A stretch of DNA of 64,000 nucleotides from Fomes fomentarius (Eukaryota; Basidiomycota; Agaricomycetes; Polyporales; Polyporaceae). Location: NCBI GenBank assembly GCA_022606135.1, contig JABYQN010000004.1, forward strand, positions 1,798,001 to 1,862,000, in the 5' to 3' direction. The notes under the pieces are model-generated. The model saw nothing but the letters and a program-made list of their open reading frames with translations. It made no database searches and was not told where the DNA came from. A program made the translations under genes and the position numbers. Shown here one piece after another: positions 43,887 through 56,223 of the stretch (its first letter is position 1; each line of letters opens with the position of its first letter).

Positions 43887-45458
43887 CTACGTCTGCCTCA
43901 CGTATCTGAAACAGAGTCAGCGGAGCACACTTCAAGGCACGCGTGATACGCACGTTGCATCGAGTTGCTGTATTTGCGGCAGCATCAGAATGATTTTTCG
44001 TCTGTATGCTGAGCCTTCCGTAGTTTGCACAGGGTTGCGTTCCAGGTATAACGTCTCAAGCGTCTGGATGTGCTTCAACTGCGGCTCAATGCCTTGTAAC
44101 GTCGATATCTTGTTGTCATTAATCTGGTACGAATAGAATTGACGTGAACATCCACAACGCGGAGTAAGTGCAAGCAGGCGTAACGCTCACCCAGAGTTCC
44201 TCGAGTTGCGTTAGATGCGCCACGTTCTCCAGTCGCTGAATAAAGTTATTCCCAACATCCAGGGTCCGTAATTTGAGCTGCGAAGCAAGGGTCAGACCAA
44301 AAGAGGAAGATCACCAAACACCTGCGGGTCGCTTACATTCTTCTCGATACCTTCGAGTACAGGGATGCCGTTATGGCTGAGGTAGAGCTCCTCCAGATTC
44401 TCGAGATTATCCAGTCCTTCTAGCTTCGTTATGCGATTGGACTGCATCGAGATGATCCGCAGCTTCTTCAGATGATCTAGATTCTGTGGACGGTTAGATG
44501 CCGATGACATATATCGTAATTGCCGAACTCACCTCCAACTTCGTGATCTTGTTCTTCCCTAGCCACAGTTCTTCCAGGTTAACCAGTGCCTCCAGACCCT
44601 CAATTTTCTGCAACACAGTCGGGGATAAGTTACACAGATAGTGAGAAGGCTGATTCGACATCACTGACTCGAATACGATTCCCGCCAAGCTCGAGGCTTC
44701 TCAAGGTCGCAGCAAAGCCGCTGAGATTCTCGATATGCGAGATCTTGTTCTGGACAAAGAATACAGTCTTCAGCGAGGCGAGATGCTTCTCCAGCTCCTC
44801 CGGGATATGCTTGATCAGATTATAAGACAGGTCCAGCGAACTATAAATTCCACCATGAAAGTTACCACAGGAATGTCCATGAGCCAAGAAACACTCACGT
44901 GAGCTTCGTGAGGCCATTGAAAGCCGTACCGACATGCTTGATCTTGTTGTCATACAAGTCTAGATCTTCGAGCTGCGTGAGAGTGCTGAATATTTGCGCA
45001 TCTAGGTGCGATATGAAGTTCTGTCGCAGACAGAGCCGCTTTAGGTGATCCTTGAAACGAGGAAGGCCGAGCTTATCCACGCTCGCGGAGTTCAGTCGTG
45101 CATGGTTAAGGTCGATATCCTGATGTGCTCCTTAGGGTACATTGCATGCTTAAGCTCAGCGCAACCACGCACCTCCGTCTCATCCGGCAAGTCCTCCAGG
45201 ATCTGAGAGTCCTCGATCTCCTCCTCCTGTGTCTCCTCGTCCTCCTCGTCACTCGATGCGTCTCCTTGCACGGGCTGCTGCACAACCTGGACTCTGGCGC
45301 TCCTTTGCCTGTGCCCGCAACAGATGAGGTGAAGGCTTTTTGACACAAGACCACAGGCCGACCGACCGTGTTTCCGTCGCACCCGCAGCACTAGTGCCGG
45401 TCGGACCTTGCGTCGCAGCAGGCTCAGCAGCAGCAGGTGGCGTAGATGAGTCGCTCAT
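43887..45458 (-). CDS. SDS22: Protein phosphatase 1 regulatory subunit SDS22
   Basis: A Leu-rich repeat protein that binds PP1 and guides its function in mitosis. ATG 45456-45458 begins MSDSSTPPAAAEPAATQG. An acidic N-terminal stretch (SSDEEDEETQEEEIEDSQ) precedes roughly a dozen 22-residue SDS22-type repeats. Examples are QLEDLDLYDNKIKHVG, KTVFFVQNKISHIENL, LEELWLGKNKITKLE, IISMQSNRITKLEGL, LEELYLSHNGIPVLEGI, and a cap LETLYLERNP followed by MLPQIQQLDAT. The stop is TAG 43887-43889 after the last 20-nt exon. Introns tend to fall between or just inside repeats, as at about 44490, 44600 and 44850. Family assignment is secure; the length and repeat count are normal. Confidence 0.93.
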
Positions 45459-46419
45459 GTTCCCTTACAGAGAGTGTGGTCGTCGGTAATGAAGGCGATG
45501 GGCAGAGGGCGCAGGGTGAAGCAGATGATGTGAGTCGGTTGCACGCCCATTGATCCAGATTGGAGACTTGCTGGAGACGCCCATCACGACGCGGCCCACG
45601 GCCCACGTGACAAAACGTCATCATACATATAGACGCGTCGCGACACGCCGTGCCCTGCATCGCGCCCAGAGATGACGCTGTCACCGCACAATCCACACCT
45701 GGGACAAGCTTTGCCTGTTTTGCTTGTCGTCGTTCCCCCTGTCCCGGAGGCGCCATGCTCGCTGCACCCTCACTTGGCCCGAAGATTCTCAGCAGAGTCA
45801 GAGTTCAATTGCAGCCGACCCGGCGGTGGGTAATACGCTTGCGAACGTTCGCGGGTCTCGGTCAGTGTCGCAACGTCAGCCTTGCTATTTCCAACAGAAG
45901 TGCTAAAAGTGTACAGATAGATGCGTGCGCGCGCGCGTCCGAGAGACAACCATGCCGTAAAGCCTACGAGCGCAACAGTGGACCTACAAGATCCTCGATC
46001 CCTGCATCATTTTATGGGCGTCGGGCGATCAGCACAGAGGCGAATAGCGCGGCGGCCGACAGAGAGGAAAGAAGAAGCTGTCAGACTGACGTATAACGGA
46101 GTCGCGCGACTGTGAGACCGAATGCCAGAATTCAGAATATGCGGACCAGTACATAAACGCTACACACAATGACAACATCTACTATTCCTGGCTATACCGG
46201 CTGAAATTATTACAGTACACGATCGATGATGAGGACTAGCGATTTATAAGATTCCATGGGAGTGCGGTGGGGGCGTGTGGATGGATCATTACTTGTGGGG
46301 CTGGGGCTGGTTTGCGAAGTAACTCGAATACAAAGGATAAATACAAATACCACTTCGGGGATGAACGCAGGCACGGTCGCAAATATCCTGCAACACTGGG
46401 TCGCGGAGGGAAAATCCAT
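45459..46419. other. Intergenic between SDS22 and PAS/GATA genes
   Basis: About 960 bases with the SDS22 promoter and the 3' flank of the PAS/GATA gene. Plus-strand frames there (up to 148 codons at 45650-46096) have no recognisable domain. Confidence 0.5.
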
Positions 46420-49066
46420 TCAGAACGGCGCATCACGCGTCATGTAACCAGGAGGCTTTCCCATGCGGTACGACTGCTCTGCCCCGAGCGGGCCCTGCAG
46501 CATGAGGTGGTCTGGCTCCCGCTCATGACGCTTGTCGCGCTCGTACGACGCGGACGACAGGCCGGCGCTCAGCGGCGAGTTCGAGGCGGGGGATGAAGGT
46601 GATAGCAACGGAGAGAACCGACTGGTGAAGGGAACGATAGGGTCCAGTCGTGCGGGTGGCAGGGAATGTGCGTTGTTTGACATATGTGGTACGCCTGACT
46701 GCGCGAGGCTCGACGACTGCGGTGGTGGAAGAGCGTAGTAAGGACTGGGGTGCCCGCCAAAGCTTGGCCTGCCCTCAGCCTGCATGGCTTGGCTGTAATT
46801 CCCAGACTGACTGGAGTGATAGTGCATGCCTCCGGATGGCGGCGAAGGCGACGGCGTCATGCCATCGAAGCCGGTACCATGCGAGAAACTGTCGTTCCCC
46901 GAGCCTGATCCAGCTGATGATGTCGAGAGGAATGAACTCTCTTCAAAATAGCTGCCTCGCCGCATGGTTGGATACGAGGCGCTGACCGGAGACGCGGAGG
47001 GGGACGGGTCAGGTTTCACGGACGTGGACAACGTGCTCATGGCGCGGTCTTTCCGGCGGCGCTGGTTGTTCCCTTCCTTTTTGGCGCGTGACCTCGCGAA
47101 ACGCAAGCCGCACCTACGCGCACAACGCAAGTCAGAAAGCGAACATAGTTACGGATGAGGTAAGAGACACTCACGCATTACACAGGTCCTTCTTACCGCT
47201 TGGTCCTTTCCTCCATTCGGGACTGTGCGTGGCCTTGCAGCTGGCGCATCTCGTGATCCCGGCGGGCGGGTTACCTGTCGTACGCCCTCCGCTGCTATAC
47301 TGCTCTCGATTGTTACGCCGCCCCGACCGAGGTGCAGGTACCAAGTCACTGGGAGGTGACGGCGGAGGCGCTTCCTCATGCTCAGTGCGCGAAGGTGTGG
47401 GATATTGAGCAATGGTCGGGCTAGGCACAGGTGGTCCGACAGGGGAGACCGGTGAGTCGGTGTCTATGTATGAGGGCGGTTGCGACGGCCAATGTTGCTG
47501 GGGAGCGGGAGGCGGCGGTGCTGCATACGAGGAAGAGCGCATGCTGCTAACAGGGGCACTGTTCGGGTATGATCCCGGAGCCCACTGCGTGTATTGACTG
47601 GATGAGCCCGACGCGTCCATGTTGACCCAAGCGTTGGGAGGATAGGAGGAAGACATGGGAGGCTGTGGGTGAGGACTGTAGTTGTAGGAATGGAGCGAGG
47701 AGACGTGAGGGTTCTGGGGGAGGTTTTGAGGATGAGGGTCGTAGTACTGTGCGTTTCCTGGAGGTGCGTAACCGTCCTGATGATACCCTAGATGTGGCAT
47801 ACCACTGCCGCCGACGACGCCATTGCGAGGGTATGAATTGATTTTGTGACATGCGAAGATAATAGCGCCTGAGGCAGTACAGGTAAAGCGACGGACACAT
47901 GAGGAACCTAGAGCGGACACGTACCATGAGGAATAAATATACTCTCCACTTCCCGTTTGTCACCCATAGAGAACTCCATGACTTGGCACGCCTTATAGCG
48001 CCGTGTACAACTCGTTTTGGCATCCGTCCCGGCGTTGCTGATCTGAACGTCCTCGGCGAGCCTGGCAAAGTCTTTTGACGTGGGTTCTCCCGGTTGCTCC
48101 GGCGGCCAACTCATATAAAGAGGTCGATTTGGCTGATTTAATAGAATTTGGAACACGCGCGAGATGTTGAGTGGCTGGGGCACGGCCGACTGTAAGCGAC
48201 CGTACAGGAGCTGAATCTGTTCCACGGTCATGTTCGGCGTCCCGCACCAATTCGTCCAGCCCGTTTTGTGGTGTTCATCATTGTCGCGTGGGGTAAGGTC
48301 GACTACTGCGTGCATGAAGCAGAGCACTAAGCCGTCAGCCGCGTAATTTATGACGACGTCAACCGCCATGTAGTCTCCGTCCACAGCCACCTTGTCGGCG
48401 TCCATCCACTCGGGTGCAGGGCCGTTGTAGCCCAGCTCCCTGCGTACGCGCGAAAGCCGAGAATAACGGACGCTGGTTGTGTGCGCTCAGCAAGAAAGGA
48501 ATTGTATAGTATGCGATAGGTCAACACTCACCGAGTCACACTTCCATGTAATGTCCGACTGTCTAACACAGCTCCAAGATCGATTTCCGCAGATGCTTGC
48601 TCGTCGGGGTGGACATATGCGAGGAGGGGCTTGCCTATGAGCAAGTGTGCCTGTTCGCCGAGATGGCTTGCAAGGACGGGATCGAGATAGAGGAAGTGTA
48701 AGTCGGATGTGAGCAGGGTCCAGTCTATGATGATCACCGAGGGGAGTAAGCATGGGAACGGAAGAATGGACGAATGTGTTCGATCGATGAACGATCACTG
48801 GGGTATATGGGGGACAACTCACAGCACCGTGTCTGACCCACTCTCGGCAAGACGAGATGGGAACGATCGGAGAGAGGAGACGAGTGGGCAGGACTAGATT
48901 GGATGGACCCGGAGGAGACGGAGGCGAAGGGAGGCAGGGGGTCGAAGGGGGAGAGGGCGTGCATGGGTTGGCGGGGCGGATGGGTGGGATGGATCGGGGG
49001 ATGCTGGGAGAGGTCGGGGTGTGAAAGAGAGTCGTAGCCTCGTTGATGGGAGGCCAGAAAACTCAT
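46420..49066 (-). CDS. PAS-domain GATA zinc-finger transcription factor (white-collar-2-like)
   Basis: ATG 49064-49066 begins MSFLASHQRGYDSLSHPDLS, then a Pro/Ser-rich lead. After an intron comes a PAS fold: WTLLTSDLHFLYLDPVL, LLIGKPLLAYVHPDEQAS, then GYNGPAPEWM and a second half VINYAADGLVLCFMHAVVDL. A long Pro/Gln/Tyr/Ser-rich stretch leads to a GATA finger of the form C-x2-C-x18-C-x2-C containing HSPEWRKGPSGKKDLCNAC. The finger is followed by a basic tail (RSRAKKEGNNQRRRKDRA) and a Ser-rich C-terminus ending PPGYMTRDAPF. An intron interrupts the finger within the Ala codon of CNAC. In ascomycetes WC-2 pairs with the blue-light receptor WC-1; a light-response role here is inferred from PAS plus GATA architecture. 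The finger core (KATHSPEW) differs from classical WC-2, so it may be a separate basidiomycete PAS-GATA subgroup. No flavin-binding LOV motif is seen, as expected for WC-2. Confidence 0.8.
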
Positions 49067-50577
49067 GGCTTGAGGATAAGGTAGGACTAGAGGCGTGTAA
49101 GATACGGGGCGTGGTGGTTAGGTAGGGGGAGTAAGATAGACGGAGAACGAGGCAGCGTGGAGGCGATCTTGAGGGATCGTGGTTAAGGAGCGGAAGGGGA
49201 GGAGAGCGCGACCGGGGACCCAACTGCGAACAGGAGGTGGGACACAGGGGCGCCCGCACGGATTCCGCCAGCTGCGCTGCAGTTGGACAAGGTTCACCTC
49301 CGCCAGCCACTGAAGACGCTCACTCTGTCAAAGTCGCATATCGCTCGGCACGCTCTCGATCACCAAAGCCTATCTCGCTCGTCCTCTTCTCCCACACCGA
49401 CCAGCCTCTTTCTCCCCGCCGCGCTCCGTCGACGACCTCTGCCCAGTGCCAACACATCCTGCGCCTACCCGCCACTGCCGCCGCCATCGTATCCACGCCC
49501 TGTCGCGGACGCCCCTCCTTCTGGCTAGCCCCACTTTGATCTCAATTACATGCAGATCCGGATCCAGACTCACTTGCCGACCTCCGCCTCCGAGCACGAC
49601 GCGACTTCCGTGCGCCCCTCTCCAGCTCCTGCACTCGTCCATTTTCCCTGGGGTCCAGGTCGCGCCGTTCTTCTCTCCGTGCTGGCTGGCCACAGTCCAG
49701 TGCGCTCTGCGTAAGCCCTGACTCCTGCGCAGACCCTGAATCGCCGACATAATCTGCCCCGCCCAGCGGCGCTTCACGGGGCGAATCCGAAGATCCAGTC
49801 TCCGATCGCAGATCCGCTTCTTCAGATCCCATCATGAGAGCGTCGGCGAACAACCCCAGTGACAATCCCGGTCCTCTCTCTTCCTCTGCGTCTATGACGG
49901 CCCGTTTTCCTACAGCATCCCTCAACCACGCATCGCACAGCTTCATCTCAGCCAACATTAATGACTCACTCTACGCTATGCCTAGCTAGTATCTGTCTGC
50001 TGTGTTTGCAGGCCAGACACATCAGGCGTGCCACCGCATAAAAACGCTCAGATGTCATGTTACTATGCGTGCCGAAGCGTCAGCGCAATTATCATCTGTT
50101 GTGCCACCGTCGGAATGGACGCTATTAGAGGAGCTGTCAGCTGCTCTGTGCTAGCCCACCGTAGAAGACGCACAATACTCAGCTCCGACCACGGCATAAT
50201 GCATACCCCGTTAGCTCGTCGCCTCTCACCTGAAACGCGTCCAAAAAACACGCTGAACATTCATTGCTGCACTGGATCAGTGCAAAAAGTTTGCCGACGT
50301 ACGTGGCGCTACCTTCATGCACGAAAAACCCTCTTCATGTGAGGGATGACGTCGGTACAATCCTACATCTACATTTTATCGTCATGTATTCATGCCTGTG
50401 CTCCAATGTCCATACGAGTGTAAGTAGGAGAGAAGACTGGCTATGCACTCCATTGCTCTGCTCTGTTCCAGGGACCGGTAGATCCGACTCCCTGATTAGG
50501 AATCCCACGTGGAAGAAGTCAATTTCGAGCAACGGCGCTCAAAGCCAGGAACCTCCCGCAAAACTTCCACCACCACC
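49067..50577. other. Intergenic, divergent promoter region
   Basis: About 1.5 kb between the start of the PAS/GATA gene (-) and the ankyrin gene (+). The half next to 49066 is strongly purine-rich on the plus strand. One possible small gene at 49542-49958 is listed separately. Confidence 0.45.
49542..49958 (-). CDS. Possible small hypothetical protein
   Basis: A 138-codon minus-strand frame with an ATG start at 49956-49958 (MLAEMKLCDAWLRDAVGKRA). It is Asp/Glu-rich, then Arg/Ser-rich, and matches nothing I know. It lies in the upstream region of the PAS/GATA gene on the same strand, so it could be 5' leader or chance. Low confidence. Confidence 0.2.
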   Translation of the reverse strand: MLAEMKLCDAWLRDAVGKRAVIDAEEERGPGLSLGLFADALMMGSEEADLRSETGSSDSPREAPLGGADYVGDSGSAQESGLTQSALDCGQPARREERRDLDPRENGRVQELERGARKSRRARRRRSASESGSGSACN

Positions 50578-51537
50578 ATGCCGGTCCCAACATTTGTGCA
50601 ACATGAGAAGAACATTTGGATCGCTGCAGGGGACGGCGACATGGAACGAGTCAGGGTGCGACTGTGCCTCGTGTTGTTCAGTAGGAAGTGGTAGCTGAGC
50701 ACCGACTTACAGGAACTGATCGAAGTGCACTGTTTGTGAGATTGACATAGCGATGCCAGGATGAGGAATGAACATCGTTTCCATAGCGATCTCTCCGAAC
50801 GTACCGGATGATAACACGTACACGCCGATGTAATGCTTAGTGTTCTATCTTTACGTGCATGCTGACGCTGACCAACACATTTTAGGCATGCAGCCGCATC
50901 GTACGGCCACCTCAGTGTTCTGGAGTACCTGATATCGCGTGGTAGGTACCTCAAATCTAGGTACCTGCCGCAGATTCATTCATTCTGTTAGGTGGAGACG
51001 TCAACGTCACGGACGAAGATGGTGATACGCCACTGTACGTAGTCGAGAACGTCGAGACAGCCACGTTCTTGGTGGAGCACGGTGCGGTCGTGGATCGCCA
51101 AAATGTGGAGGGAATTTCTGTGAGAACGTCACCTACCCTTACAGCACGGCGCAGCAGCCTTCTAATACACCCATTAGCCTGCAGATTACCTCGAACAGGA
51201 AGAGTTCCCTGATGTTGCCGCATACCTGAGGACTGTCCAAGGGTCGACTGGTGGTGGGAACGGGGCCCTTACACCGACGGCACCTGAACAGCTTTCGCAG
51301 CATGCACAGAACGTGGTCTCAGAGAACCTGACGTCGTCCCTGCTGTACTCTGTGCACGACGTCATGCAGCGTGCTGAGGCAGAGGGCCGCGAAGCGTCGG
51401 AAGAGGAGCTGCGACAGGTCGTGGGCAATGCTGTGATTGAGGGCGTCATTGTTGGGTATGGCTTGAGTACTGCCGCACAAGATACGCCCGAGCAGAGGAA
51501 CGACGACGTGAAGCGACCCCGAACGGAGGGTGGGTGA
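50578..51537 (+). CDS. Small ankyrin-repeat protein
   Basis: ATG 50578 gives MPVPTFVQHEKNIWIAAGDG. Ankyrin repeats follow: GDMERVRELIEVHSISPNVP with YTPMHAAASYGHLSVLEYLI, GGDVNVTDEDGDTPLYVV, and ETATFLVEHGAVVDRQ with PADYLEQEEFPDVAAYL. The C-terminal part is helical and acidic (EASEEELRQVVGNAV) and ends DDVKRPRTEGG. Five introns are needed; the second uses a GTTTGT donor, which alone keeps the frame between LIEVH and ISPNVP. The overall pattern recalls yeast Ygl242c, a small ankyrin protein of unknown function, but I cannot confirm orthology. A protein-interaction role is likely. Confidence 0.82.
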
Positions 51538-51839
51538 AGGCTCTACATACTGGAGTGGCTATATGCAATGATGTATGACTAGGGACTAGAGCGAGATCTT
51601 CCACACAAAGCTCCGATTGTATCGATTGAACGTGTAGAACATGAGGTGCCACTGAGGATGTCAGTATGATCTGTGTGGTCGACCAGGGTCCAGTCGTCCA
51701 TACTGGAGGCACCAACTTGAAGTCGAGGATCGTTGACGAGCGCCAATCTACGGTGATAAGATGAGTTGTATTCCGACTGAGCCCATCGACGTACTTTCAA
51801 TTTGCCGTATGCTGTAGCTCTGCGATCCTGCCTCACGAC

Positions 51840-54820
51840 ATGCCACCATTTTGTAGCCACTATACCCTCGATGATCTTGCGCAGCTTGCTCGACGTGATG
51901 ACCTTGGAGACGACACCCCCGTCCTGCGCGCGACGAACGACGCACGCACGGCTGGGTACGAAACGATCTGTGTGCCCCTTTCGAACGACAAGTGGAAGGC
52001 GCGGTGGAGGGAGCTTTGCCTATTGAACCCGCATGAGCCGCAGGACAAGCTCGCGGAGATCGAGCAGCGCGCAGAGGCTTGGAGATCCAAGCCTGCCTTC
52101 TTTCGCGATGAGGTCACTATCTCTCGTCTAGGTGAGTTTCATCCTCTGTCTGTGTCTGTGTAGGGTGAGTTTTGAGATTGTCGCAGACGAGGCTGAGTAT
52201 ATCATACCTCTGATCTCGGACTGGCTGGAGTTGGACGCGTCGGATGAGTGGGTACGCCATGATGCTGAGATCGTAAGTCACACTCCGTTCCGCCACACTG
52301 GGTATGTGAGGAACGGTTGCTATCACGCTCTTGCAATACTCACCATCCGTTATCCGTTCTACTCCCTTAGGCATTGCAACAAGAGCTGGCATTTTCCTCG
52401 TACCTGAACGCACAATGCGTAATTCTCCCTCCTCCAAGCAATCGTACCCAAGTAGGGTCCTTCGCCCGCGCGATCAATGCTTGCTTGAGTTCCATCGCCT
52501 TCATGGAGTTCTCTGTTCGGGTACCAATCTACGACGCGGTTACTGTCGTGCAAGTGCCTTCGCGATCCCCGTCTCCCGTCCCATCCCCTATCGAGCCGAC
52601 ATCCCGTTTTTCGCCTGCGTCTGCGGACACTGCTGGTGCTCCTCCAGAGTCAAACATGACGACCTGGGAGATGTGGGATACGATAAGGACGATATGCGGA
52701 TACAACCCAAGGTTGACGTTAAGTGCGTTTGGCTTCGCCCCCCTGATAAACCACAGGTGACTGAAATGGTCTGGAACAGCTTTGGATTTGACACCACCAT
52801 TACCGCTATCATCGACTGTTCTCAACCAATGGCTTGCGGAGCCCGTGCGACATCTTTGGTTACCTGCGTCAACTTTCATTGCGAATGCGAAAGGATACCC
52901 CGTTCTGCCAAAAGGGACTCAGTCCTTCGTCCGGGACATCATGAAGGTGTGTATCAACGTGGCCGATCCGCTGAGGCATGCTAATATTTCGCCGCTCGAC
53001 ATAGTTACAACCTAACGTCATTCTATCGGGAACAAAATCGAAGAAGCACCCTCGAGGGGGCGAAGTAGCTTATAGCCAGTATGTACGACATCTGGAAAAG
53101 ACCAGCCCTTTCACGAAGGCTGCGAATACCGCGGGGACGGTGGAGAACTTTGCACAGGGGTACCAGGACTATCTACAAGCTCCTCTACAGGTATGACAGC
53201 GGACACGGTCGAGCAGCCTTCGCGATGCTGACGTTATTCAACCAGCCGCTCATGGACAACCTTCAAAGCATCACATACCAAACCTTCGAGCAAGATCCGG
53301 TGAAGTACCGAAACTATGAGGAGGTTTGTCGTATTGTCTCCCACGTTGTGTACTTCTCCGAACGTGTCCGTAGGCGATATACCTTGCTTTGAAGGATCGG
53401 CTGACATACGAAAGGGTGTAAGTCGAGGATCTTCCCTTCATATGTTGAGTGCGCTCGTGCTGACGTTTGACGTAGGACCATATGTGTCGCCGGCGCCGGC
53501 AGAGGTCCATTAGTCGCTCGTGCTCTAAAGGCAATTGAGCGTGCGAAGGTGGAGGCGTTCGTCTACGCCGTTGAAAAGAACCCCAATGCTTACGTGACGT
53601 GAGTTGCCTGCAACGCGTAGCCTCATGCACGCCCACTGATATAGGCAGTATGCAGCCTTCAAGAGCGTCACAAAACAGAATGGGGCGATGAGAAGGTTAG
53701 GCTTCTCTACGGAGATATGCGGGTCTTGGAAGTGCCAGAAAAGGTCGACATTCTTGTGAGCGAGCTTCTGGGCTCGTTTGGTGACAACGAGCTCAGTCCG
53801 GAATGCTTGGATGGCGCTACGAGGTTCTTGAAATGTGAGGCTGCGTCCCCTCTAGCGCTGTGGCTGTTTTGCTGACTGAGAACAGCTGAGGGCATCTCGA
53901 TTCCTGCGTCGTATACGGCATACATTACACCCCTCTCGTCCTCGAAGCTGTATAACGAGACGCGACCCAATAAGGACCCGAAGTCGTCCGAGACCCCCTA
54001 TGTCGTCATGCTGCATGCTATCAACATCTTGAGCGACAACGGCAGCGGCATCAGTGGGACGTGCGGTCCTCGTGTGCAAGAATGCTGGGAATTTGAACAC
54101 CCGAGGAAGGATGCTGCTCTTACGGAGCAAGGTATGACAATAATGCATTACAGGCTTTGGCTGGCTGACAACTGTGCGACAGGTCTTCCATTGACCAACA
54201 GCCACAATGTGCGCTCAGCCAAACTGACGTTCCATATCCCGCACGCGGGCGTCCTTCATGGCTTTGGTGGATACTTCGAGGCAGTTCTCTATGGGAACGT
54301 CGGAATCAGCATACATCCGGAGCGTATGGCGCTCATATCCAAAGATATGCTGAGCTGGTTCCCCCTCTTCTTCCCATTGAAGGTATCTTCCGGACGGTCT
54401 TATTTCGACCATAGCCATGGCTGATCCCTGACGTTACAGGAGCCATTATATCTACCTGCAGATGCGGAGCTCACCGTCTCGCTATGGCGGCTCACGGACC
54501 CGCGCAAGGTCTGGTATGAATGGTATGCGGAGGCCTTCCTGCCAGTCCCAAGCTCGTCCGTATCGATGCCGATATGGAAGGACACGCTGTCGCCGCTAAG
54601 CCCATCCCCGGATAGTAGCTTCAGCAGCTTCCTCAGTCCAAGCGCAAGTACACCGACGATTGTGACGAGTCCTCTACTAGATGTTCCGCATCTGACTTTG
54701 GAGGTCCCCGGCTCGACATCGATGATTGTAGACAGGCAGCAGGACGGCGTGAGTTTGGTGAAGATTAGCCAGACGGCGCTGCACAACCCCGGGGGGCGGA
54801 GTAGCTGGATTGGACTGTAA
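51840..54820 (+). CDS. Type II protein arginine methyltransferase PRMT5 (Skb1/Hsl7)
   Basis: Makes symmetric dimethylarginine on histones and splicing proteins. ATG 51840 ([16 protein letters not shown]) is the first usable start, because the frame is closed upstream at 51762; a missed 5' exon is possible. Domains: an N-terminal TIM-barrel ([38 protein letters not shown]), a Rossmann-type methyltransferase core with the SAM motif [10 protein letters not shown], acidic strand [12 protein letters not shown], and the double-Glu active-site loop [20 protein letters not shown] beta-barrel with [20 protein letters not shown] and the ending [11 protein letters not shown] follow. All catalytic residues I know are present. 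Two Ser/Pro insertions stand out: one in the TIM-barrel ([17 protein letters not shown]) and one near the C-terminus ([17 protein letters not shown]). About ten short introns are present and keep frame. Confidence 0.93.
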
Positions 54821-55194
54821 TGTACAGGTGAAGTATTCCTTGCCCCAAACATGTATCGATGATCTGTCTTAGCTTGGTTTATTGGGCACACTCCTGGAGT
54901 AGAACGCTGTGTGCTCTCGTCGTGTTGCAGCGCCTGCGCATATCATGCAGTGTAGTCGTCAAAGAAGGCAGGTCCCTCTCCAAATCGGGAGGTCGTCCTG
55001 TCTCTCTTCCGTGGAGTGTTTCATTCTCCGCACCGTCTTCTGAGACTCTTCACATGTTCGTTCATATCCCTGCCTCGAGTCGAAGAGCTCGTTGTTCCAT
55101 ACCATTACCATCCCACTTCCTACGCTCGTTATAACACTCACTTCTTGACCCATATCCGCCACCGTCGTAGTCTCACCACAGACGACACACTAAG

Positions 55195-56223
55195 ATGCTC
55201 TTCATCACCGCCGCCACGATATTCTCTGCCCTCTTCCAGATTGTCCTTGCCGCGGACTTCAAGATCAACACGCTGTATGCCGTTCTGTCATCTAGCCCTT
55301 CTCTCTGTGCCGCTGACTCTACATCGTATCTTACAGCACGAGTCCGGTTCAGTGTGGTGAGTAGGACGGCGAGTTGTCCCAGCTACAGCAGATTTTCTGA
55401 CGCATATATTTGTTTTCATTAGAGCCTGTGCAGTTCACTTGGCAGGGAGGCGCCCCTCCATACTACCTCTCCCTTGTGCCTGGTATGTTGCAATCTTGCC
55501 CTTTAGGCTTCCGTAGCCCGCAGCTGATCTTTGTCTATCCAAGGTGGTCAGCCTGCTGCGACGGCGGTGAGTTTCCTCAGACCTTCCCATGACCTGCATT
55601 CGAATCATGCGCCGTTTCACAGTACAGGCAGTTCCCCGTCCAAAGCGACAACAGCTACACCTGGAAGGTTGACCTGCCGCAAGGGACGACTTTGTGAGTT
55701 GAAATCTAGTCATTTACCAGCATAGACATGTGGTCTGAATGATTGCATTTTAGCACGAGCGAGCTGAAAGACAGCACAGGGGCGCAAGCCTTCTCGGACG
55801 TTCAGACGGTACAGGGGGGTCCTGACAGCAGGTTCGGTTCAACATTACTGTTTGCCGGCCCTTGTACTCATTGTCTAAAGTTGTGTCGGGGCCATCACCG
55901 GTTCGACCTCTTCGGGCACGTCCCCGCCGAGCTCTGGGTCGTCTGCTGCGTCTTCTAACACCGCGACTTCGTCTGGCAGTGATTCATCTCAAAGGTTAGA
56001 CATATTGATCACGGTGTATTGTCTTTTCAACTCACGATGTACTTCTTGTAGGGGCACGACCAAAACCGCTGGATCGAATGCTGCCAGCGGGAGCGCCAGT
56101 GGCACTGGAGATCACGCCGCCACGAGCACGGCAAGCCCGAACGGCGGTAGCATTCAAGCCTCCGCTGGTGCCATCGGTATCGCAGGTCTCCTCGGTCTCG
56201 CGGGTGCTGCACTCCTTGGTTGA
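55195..56223 (+). CDS. GPI-anchored Ser/Thr-rich cell-wall protein with KRE9/KNH-like domain
   Basis: ATG 55195 starts a signal peptide (MLFITAATIFSALFQIVLAA) with probable cleavage after AA. Spliced exons give a compact beta-rich domain: TSPVQCEPVQFTWQGGAPPY, YLSLVPGGQPAATA, YRQFPVQSDNSYTWKVDLPQ, then SCVGAITGS. Two Cys residues bracket it, as in the KRE9/KNH1 N-terminal domain tied to beta-1,6-glucan assembly. A Ser/Thr/Gly-rich stalk rich in O-glycosylation sites follows, and the chain ends in a hydrophobic tail (AGAIGIAGLLGLAGAALLG), the GPI attachment signal. Six short introns fit. This domain family is large in basidiomycetes, so a precise function cannot be given. Expected location: plasma membrane or cell wall. 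Confidence 0.87.
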
